Assembly: GCA_020746995.1 (NCBI GenBank)
Contig: JAGPXD010000003.1
Span: forward strand, 1,054,001-1,118,000
DNA length: 64,000 nucleotides
Origin: Plectosphaerella cucumerina
Lineage: Eukaryota; Ascomycota; Sordariomycetes; Glomerellales; Plectosphaerellaceae
Direction of reading: 5' to 3'
The notes beneath the pieces were generated by a model. It was not told the origin of the DNA. It did no database searches and saw only the letters and a list, made by a program, of their open reading frames with translations. Positions within the stretch are counted from its first letter, which is position 1. Every line of letters begins with the position of its first letter. Positions 57,316-64,000 of the stretch are shown in pieces. The position numbers and the translations under genes are program-made.

Positions 57316-59591
57316 TCACGTGCAGAGAAAATCGGCATCCATCTTCCGCGCAACGGCCTGCCAGTCCCATACAGACAGCCAGTCACCGTCGTCCATCAGG
57401 CGCCAGATCTCCTCAAGCACGTCGCTGACTCTGTCGCAGTTGCGGAGACCCGTGTACCCTCGAATGCGCCTGACCACGGCCCGGATGCGCTCCTGCTGTG
57501 ACCTCCCGAAGCAGGCCACACCGATCACCTGACAGGGCATCAGGAGCAGGGTCAGTGCGGGATCGGACGACTTGAAGCTCTCCATGAGCGCCAGAGACTC
57601 TTCAACCGCCGCCGTGATGCGGGCGTCGTGGTGAGGAGGCCGACGGCCCTGAGCGGAAGCAGGGCTCTTGTTGTCAGTCGGGTCTGATTCGTGCAACGAG
57701 TTGGTTCTCGACGGGATCCGCGAGCCGGGGGGGCTGCGCTGCTGAAAAGTGGGCAGCGCACTGGACGACGATGTCATGTTCAGCCCGGGAGACGATGATG
57801 AGCTCGATGCGGTCGTGGGCCGGGATACCTGCGAAGGTCGCCGGAGAGAGACCGGTGACACGGGCCCCGCGTTGTCAAAGCCATGCTTGAGGCTCGGCAT
57901 GGTTGGTGGGTAGGTCGTGCGGAATAGATGCAAGAACATCATGTGTTTGTAGATGAGACCGACTCGGTGGCGGCTGTCGCCGACGGGCCAGGAGGGTGCC
58001 CAGAGCTCAATGGCCTCCTGGATCTCCTGCGCCTGCCAGAGGAGGTGGTAGTTGACCCTGGTCTCGGCTCCGCTGTAGATGTTCTTCCGGACCGTGTCTC
58101 TGATCGTTGCAATCTGTGACAGGTGCTGGAAGAGGCCGTCGGCAACCCCCAGCAGCCTCGGGTTCTCGATGTTGGCGGGTTGTGCCCACGCATCTGAGCT
58201 GAGTCGGATGCCCTTGGCTCCGGGGTACCACATGAGCTCGTCCGCGAAGATGTGATACTGGAAAAACTCGGTGATAAAGGCGAGGAATGCTGGGTCTTCC
58301 GGCGGTGTCTGGTGGATGAGGTGCTGGTACCCTCGAAGGTGGACCCTGTGCTCGCCATGGCGGTTGCCGTCTATTAGAGTGCCGATGAGCAGACAAAGAA
58401 TCTGGGCGTATCGTGCTGATGTGATGGTCTGTTGTCCGGTGTGCTGCTCTTCTCCGGATCGGCGAATGTCAGCGTAGAAGGACTGCATTGCCTCTTCGTG
58501 GTGGTAATCAGCCCTCTTCTGGAGCTGCTCTCGGGTCGTGTTCGGATTTTGCTGGAGGATCTTTGCCCCGTAGGGTGTGTCGTAGTCGATGTGTTTGCTG
58601 CTCATTGCCAGGATGGAGTGCATGACGCCCTGGTGGCGGTTGGCAATTGGTAGGAGGATGTCCTTGAAGGCGTTTCTCGCCTCACCCTCGACTGTGAGAA
58701 CATTGCTGAGGCTGACGTAGTAGTGCTTCCAGAAGATCTTGTCTTCGGCCGTCACGACGCCATGGAACAGCGGCTGCATGTTGAAAACTACCGTGTCTTC
58801 CACCTTGGCTGGCCGTTCTGGGTGGACAGAGTCAGTAAGGGAGTATGAGCGTGCGGGAGTACTGCTGACTGACCTTCGCCGGCCTTGTCCTTCCCGCTTC
58901 TCCATATCTTCTTCTCGTGGTATCCTTCGCAGACGACGGCGTTCTTCTCGCAGTTGAGGCCTGTAACACAAAGTCAGGAGGAGCACTCGGGGACGACAAG
59001 TGCAGTGCGCTCACATCTTGGCTTGGCCTCGTCACACTTCTTCTTCCTCTTACGGCAGGTGATGCAGCCGGTTTTTGACCTTCCCTTGGTAACCTTGCTC
59101 GTGTTGATGATGGTGTTGAGCGGATGCTTCCGAGGTCGACCGCGGGGTCGCTTCTCCTTGGTCTGTGTGCTAGAGACGGTGGGTGGCCGGTCTGTTGCCT
59201 CGGAGGCTGGAGGGGCCTCCATGACCTCGTCAAGGTCAAAGTCATCCTCGGCGGGCTCTAGCTTGGGAACTATGAGGGCATCGCCCGTGGTCTGGGTCCA
59301 GACAGCGTCATGGTCGTCATCGGCATCGACTGAGCGCTGCGTACTGGATGTCGCCCAAGAGTCGGTTCGTGCGGTATGGTAATGGGAGGCCGGGACGTCC
59401 ATGCCGGTGCTGTCTGGAGATAATTGGCCAGTGTGCATGTGGGCATCAGTTTCGGAATGGAGCCAGTGGTGGGAGTTGGAAAGTGGTGAGTGTTGGTGAC
59501 CATGCACGTCGTCGTCGGACGACATGCTGCGAGACTTAGTCCAGGTCATCTCGTCATGCTCAGGCAAGACGGCAAGTGATGAGGAGTTCAT
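57316..59591 (-). CDS. Zn2Cys6 transcription factor with an AT-hook
   Basis: Exons 59591-59015, 58960-58874 and 58817-57316, 721 aa. The zinc cluster is split by intron 1. Spliced, it has C176, C179, C186, C193, C196 and C203 (C-x2-C-x6-C-x6-C-x2-C-x6-C) with the basic run RKRKKK. Just before it lies an AT-hook, KRPRGRPRKHP (147-157), which binds AT-rich minor grooves. The 87-nt second exon carries the linker (CEGYHEKKIWRSGKDKAGE). The C-terminal part has the fungal-specific regulator domain (HQGVMHSILAMSSKHIDY, ILCLLIGTLIDG, GYQHLIHQ). The N-terminal 140 residues are His/Ser/Asp-rich. It should act in the nucleus; targets are unknown. MTWTK at 59549 is an alternative start. Confidence 0.88.
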
Positions 59592-62500
59592 TGCTCGTCA
59601 CTAACGAGGGCATGCCCACGAGGGATGCTCTTGGTGGGCGTGTGGTGTAGATTCGTCCGAGGTGAGCGGGTGTACTCTGCGTCCGGGGCCGGGTTGCGGA
59701 TTCGTTTTGTGTCGAGATGCGCCAACTGGTAAACGGTTCGTGTGGTGACCCTGGTGGGAGGACGTCGAGAGTAGCCTATGCCGCTGCCATGGATGGACGA
59801 CGTGGACGCAGGGAGAAGCAAAAGCACGACGAGGGGGCAAGTGCCGTGCGGAGGCGCGATCAAGGTCTTATCAGAGACAAGGGGGCAATAAGTAGAAGAT
59901 GCAGGCGGACCGGACCACAGAGGGACACAGCTCGCAAGAGGGGATGGATGGGGTGCAAGGAGGCCCTGTACGAGGAGCAGGGTACGTCGAGGGATGGGGG
60001 TCGAGATGAGCGAGTACCCATGTGCAGATACTGCCCGACTCGCCCTAGCGCCCCTCCTCCGCAAGGACAGGGGTCTGTGAAGATGGGCGGACATGGTGCC
60101 CTGCCCATCCCCATGCAGCAACAGCCCAGCCCAAGCACGCAGCACGCACCGCACCGCTGCACGAGGCAGGGAGGGAGGGTGAAGGCTGCCCACTTGACAG
60201 TACATAAGCGTCGCCGCCACGGGCAACCAGGGCTGGCTTCTGGTTGTTGGGCCGCGGACGCGGGGTTGCTTGCCCATGAGACACCGGTGACGGGGGACGA
60301 GACAAGAGGCCGACGACGTCTCTCGTGCTCCTAAGGCGAGGCAGTAATGGGACACCGGTATGGTCATGTGGCGCGGCGTGGCATGGCATGTCCGAAAAGG
60401 GCTCATGAGATAAAAGGGTTGCGACGAGGAGCAACGGGAGCAGGGACTCAAGTCGAGGTTGTGGAGCCGGCGTGATCTGTGGGTGATGTAGATACCGATG
60501 CTACAGTACCGTAGGAAACAAGCCTGGGTTCTGGTACGGTCCGGTAAGTAGGTACTTGGTTGATGCCGGAACGTGTGACAAGTGATTTGCGATGATTTGC
60601 GACTGGTGCATGTGCCGGCTCAAAGGACAGTCTGTTATGGGATGGGTTGGGACGATGAAGGGAAGCCGCCCTCCGTGCGACTGGCCGAGTGTTTCTTGAG
60701 AAGGGGGGCTGTTACTTGGCAGTCGTCCATGGTTGCATCGTCGCTGGAGCATCCCACGATGCTCGCAGGCTGGATGAGCAGCGAGCAGCTTGCCTACCCG
60801 CGCACGAAATGTCCCGCAGATCGCACGCGCACACCCTCGCGGTCAAGCGTCCCCCGAGGTGGTGTGTTCCATGGAAGGCCGGCGACCGAAGTTGTATGAG
60901 GAGATGGCATCCTGGGGCGTGAGTTCTCTCTCTTTCTCTCTCTCGTACGAGCGGAGATGCGATGAAGGTGGACGAGGTCGACGAGGCCCTGCCCTTGCTC
61001 TGCCCTTGCTCTGTCTCCCTGCCCTGCGGTGGGATGCGGTCCCGGGCCCGTGTGTGGGGTGCAAATTGATGTGTCGGAGGTATCTTCGTAGCGTGACTTG
61101 GACTCTGCGACACCAACCCCACGATGTGGAGCAGCGGACAGGCTGATTCGCCGGCCCGCACGATGAGGGTGCCCAGGTGTGGCCTGGGGTGTGGTCAACC
61201 CCCCCGTTTTTCGCGACCAGGGTCCGGTCCAGGTGCTGCCAAGATGTGTCGTGGGAGGAGGGGGCGCCACGGCCAGAGAGAACGAGTGAGGTCTGTCTAT
61301 GGTGGTACTGCACGCACGGTTGATCCCGGGATGAGGAATGAACCCGGCGCCTTGACCATGGCCTCTAGCTTGCGCCCAGCCCGCCGCCGGTCCAAAGAGG
61401 TCAAGAAAGGTGATGTGAGGCGAGATGGCGGTCAACGGCGGCGGTAGTCGGCCGGGTGCGCCTCAGTCTGTTAGTACTAGAACCGTTCTGCCGCAGGGCA
61501 TCTGAGATGGGATGGTGCAAGTACCTGCTGCTGCATTGCTGCATTGTGCATGTCGTGTCGACCACAGCCTTGGAATAGGTCGTCGGGCAAAAAAATGTGC
61601 GCGATGTGGGATGACTTGGAGAGATGCCGCGGACTGTTGCCATGCCCCTCTGCTCAGGGCCCTGGCTTTGTCGAGTGACGCCTCCGAGGCATGACAGATG
61701 CAGACTCGAGGGCGTGAGTCCCGTTTGGGGAGTCGGTTCGGAAGACCAGGTATGAATTGAGTGACACAGGAAGGTGTTCTCGGGCTCCGGTGTAGACGAG
61801 AACGTTGAAGAGGTGGGTGGACTTTGAAATTACATGATGTGGCTTCCCAACACGTCCCTTCCCTTTCTCGGTTTGAGCAGGTACGTATCCAGGTCGTTCC
61901 TGCTTCCTGTGAGTATGCCGCTCATCCATCACAGCCGAGTCAGGAACTGCGGGCCGCGCACTGTCCCCTTGCTGCCTGCATGCCAGCGTTTTGACATAAT
62001 TACCCCGCTGGCGCACCGTGCACAGGACAGTGTTCATCCCTCCCTCCTGCCTCTTGTTGGTGTGCTGTGAAGCAGAAAGCGCGGCCTTCCCTCCTTCCCT
62101 CCTCCAGCTGTCAGGTTCACCCCGTCTCCAAGCCTGGACGACCCTGAACATGACATGACCACGGCCCCAACGCCGACCCCGACCCGGGCGGAATCCTTCA
62201 GCATTTTATTCCCAGCACCTGCAGCATCTCCTGTCAGCGGCACAACACCATCATCATAAAGTGTCCGAGCGATGGCTGTGCCTGGCTGCCAACATTCCAT
62301 CCCATCGACCGACGACCAACACCGACACCGACATCCCAGCTCACCGCCCCTCAATCGACTTCCCCGACTCCGTCACCGACAGGCCTGGATGCAAGGAACA
62401 CAAACCTTTCCCGATGGCCGACAACCACCACACCACCACAGACCACAACCGACTACCACACCACATACTCGGATGTGCGTCCACACCTCACCGCGCTCCG

Positions 62501-64000
62501 GCCCAGAGTCAGTAGTCCGTCTACTATCGCATCACCGCCCCTTGAGGTCGCACGGCATACCTACCTACGCCTACGAATACGGCTAGAGGTACATCCACAT
62601 CCACAGGAGCCTCCTCGACACGACGACACCCTCGAAGGCCGATCCTCGAGTCATTCGGCACTTTGGCCCAGCACGACACGCCTTGACCACGCCGGCCGGT
62701 GTTGCATCGTCCTCCCTCCCTCCCGTCAAACCAGCCGGAGGCAGGCAGGGCAGGGCAGGCCCCCCCCCCGAGGCCCCCTACCATCAACAGCCCGCTAGGC
62801 CCTGTCCTGGCCCAGAACTCAGAAGCGCCCGTCGATCATCACTCGGGTCGGCCATTAACGTCTCGAGGCGGTGCGTCCCGTTGCCGTTGTCGCCCGTCAG
62901 CAGCTCCACCGCGCACGGTCGTCGTCAGTGCGCCAGCATTTAGCCTCTTCCGCCCAGTTCCCCTTTCGTAACGCCTGTCTCTCTCTCTTTCCGCCGGCCG
63001 GCCCTCCATCAACGTCCAACCTGACATGTTCTGGAGCAAAGGCTGAGAAGGGGCACTTTGAACATGCAGCTGAGCAGCCACCAGCCGGGGTGATTCCCTG
63101 TGGAATGGGCCCTCTCTTCTCATCTCCTCTCCCCTCCCCCTCAACCACGCCTCCACTGAAGCCACACGGCCGCTGCAGGCCAATGGCACCCGCAGACGCA
63201 GGCACAACTTCGCACCTCCAGGGGTCACGCGCGACCCCGTCCAAGTTCTTCTCGTCAGTGGCTGCCACGGTCGGTTGCTAGGCGAAGCGTCCCTATGCAC
63301 GCGGCGCCGCCCTCGCTGCGGGGAACGAACGAACAGACAAGACAGCCTTGCAACCATCGTCTTGTCGGTACCGACGCCCACTTGGACCGCTAGTCGGCCA
63401 GTATCTTCCCCGACGGTGGCCCAGGCTTTGGGATTTTCCCCCCGGGCGGTCAGGCGGGGCTTCACCCCACCGTTGAGCTGAGGGGACCCCTGTCCATGTG
63501 ATGGATGGACTTGACGAGCACTTGCTCAGGACTAGGCGGGGAAAGCACAACATGCACGCTGCACAAGGACTGCACGCTGCGGCCTTGACAGGAAATCAGC
63601 AGCACTCTGACAACCAGGGATTCCATTCCCAGACATCGGAGCTGTGCCGTCCCTTGCACATGTTTCACATCGAACTCGCGGTGCAGTCAAAAGGAGACTT
63701 GCAGCTCGCTTCGGGCCCTCGAACCGTACTTTGCACACGTCTCTTGGCCCAGAACGTACGTTCGTGGGCAACGAGGCTCTCCCCCTCCTCCGCGGGCAAC
63801 AATATGCCCTTCCTGGATCACTCGTGGCCTTTCTGCTGCAAGCATGATCCTCAATCATTCCATTCGCACCAGACGCAGCGCAGGAAGACAGACGGTGACG
63901 CCTCGGAGCATGACGACGCTGCCCGAGGACCTGATGACCCGCCTGGTGCCCATTAGATCGACGACTAGCGGGATCTAATCGTTGGATCACCGCCACTCCT
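59592..64000. other. 4.4-kb region with no supported gene
   Basis: GC-rich sequence with many overlapping frames on both strands but none with family features, signal peptides or consistent splice sites. Contains a ctctctctct run near 60,932-60,952, Gly/Pro-type simple sequence around 62,760, and an 8-bp inverted repeat (attagatc/gatctaat) at 63,952-63,979. It may hold the long promoter and leader of the AT-hook regulator, or RNA genes that I cannot detect by eye. Confidence 0.5.

Noticed and set aside
63952..63979. Inverted repeat attagatc ... gatctaat near the right edge
   Set aside because: Arms of 8 bp are within chance expectation and no flanking duplication or element is visible before the window ends.

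Overview
The window looks like a chromosome segment from a filamentous ascomycete (Pezizomycotina, most likely Sordariomycetes; a Colletotrichum-like plant-associated fungus is my guess from gene content, not a proven identity). The evidence is short GT-AG introns with CTAAC/CTGAC-type branch sites, fungal Zn2Cys6 regulators, CBM1-bearing secreted cellulases, and a 14-kb block with strong signs of RIP (repeat-induced C-to-T mutation at CpA).

Left part (1-16,842). The first ~110 bases hold a degraded scrap of an MFS sugar transporter. From about 1.1 kb the sequence becomes TA-rich and gene-free. It contains a 662-bp hAT-like miniature inverted-repeat element (1899-2560, 8-bp target duplication) and then two nested Ty3/Gypsy chromoviral LTR retrotransposons, both on the minus strand. 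The outer element (2719-16837, LTRs of 531 bp, target duplication cgcag) was split by a related inner element (8038-15045, LTRs of 473 bp, target duplication atatc). Both are destroyed by RIP. The outer element landed only a few bases past the stop codon of a tannase/feruloyl esterase gene.

Middle (16.8-34.5 kb): a plant-biomass neighbourhood. On the minus strand lie a secreted tannase/feruloyl esterase, a Zn2Cys6 regulator, a CBM1-GH5-X2 endoglucanase, a small unknown protein, and a GH7 cellulase-family protein whose usual acid/base glutamate position reads asparagine. Divergent from the GH7 gene is an intronless IlvD/Edd-type (probably sugar-acid) dehydratase on the plus strand, followed by a secreted histidine phosphatase on the minus strand. 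Together they suggest breakdown of plant polymers outside the cell and use of sugar acids inside it; co-regulation is inference only.

Right part (34.5-64 kb): mostly housekeeping or unknown genes. They are an ORF broken by an in-frame TAG (35.6-36.4 kb), a multi-pass membrane protein, a Dal5/anion:cation-type MFS permease with a 14-nt microexon and a GC-AG intron, a cytochrome b5-fused sphingolipid delta-8 desaturase with an unusually long 858-bp intron, a Reb1/TTF-I-like Myb protein, a long disordered protein (also interrupted by an in-frame TAG) carrying a textbook PCNA-binding PIP-degron motif, a mitochondrial AAA ATPase, and a Zn2Cys6 regulator with an AT-hook. The last 4.4 kb has no gene I can support. 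All spliced models were assembled by hand from splice signals, and their coding lengths sum to whole codons.
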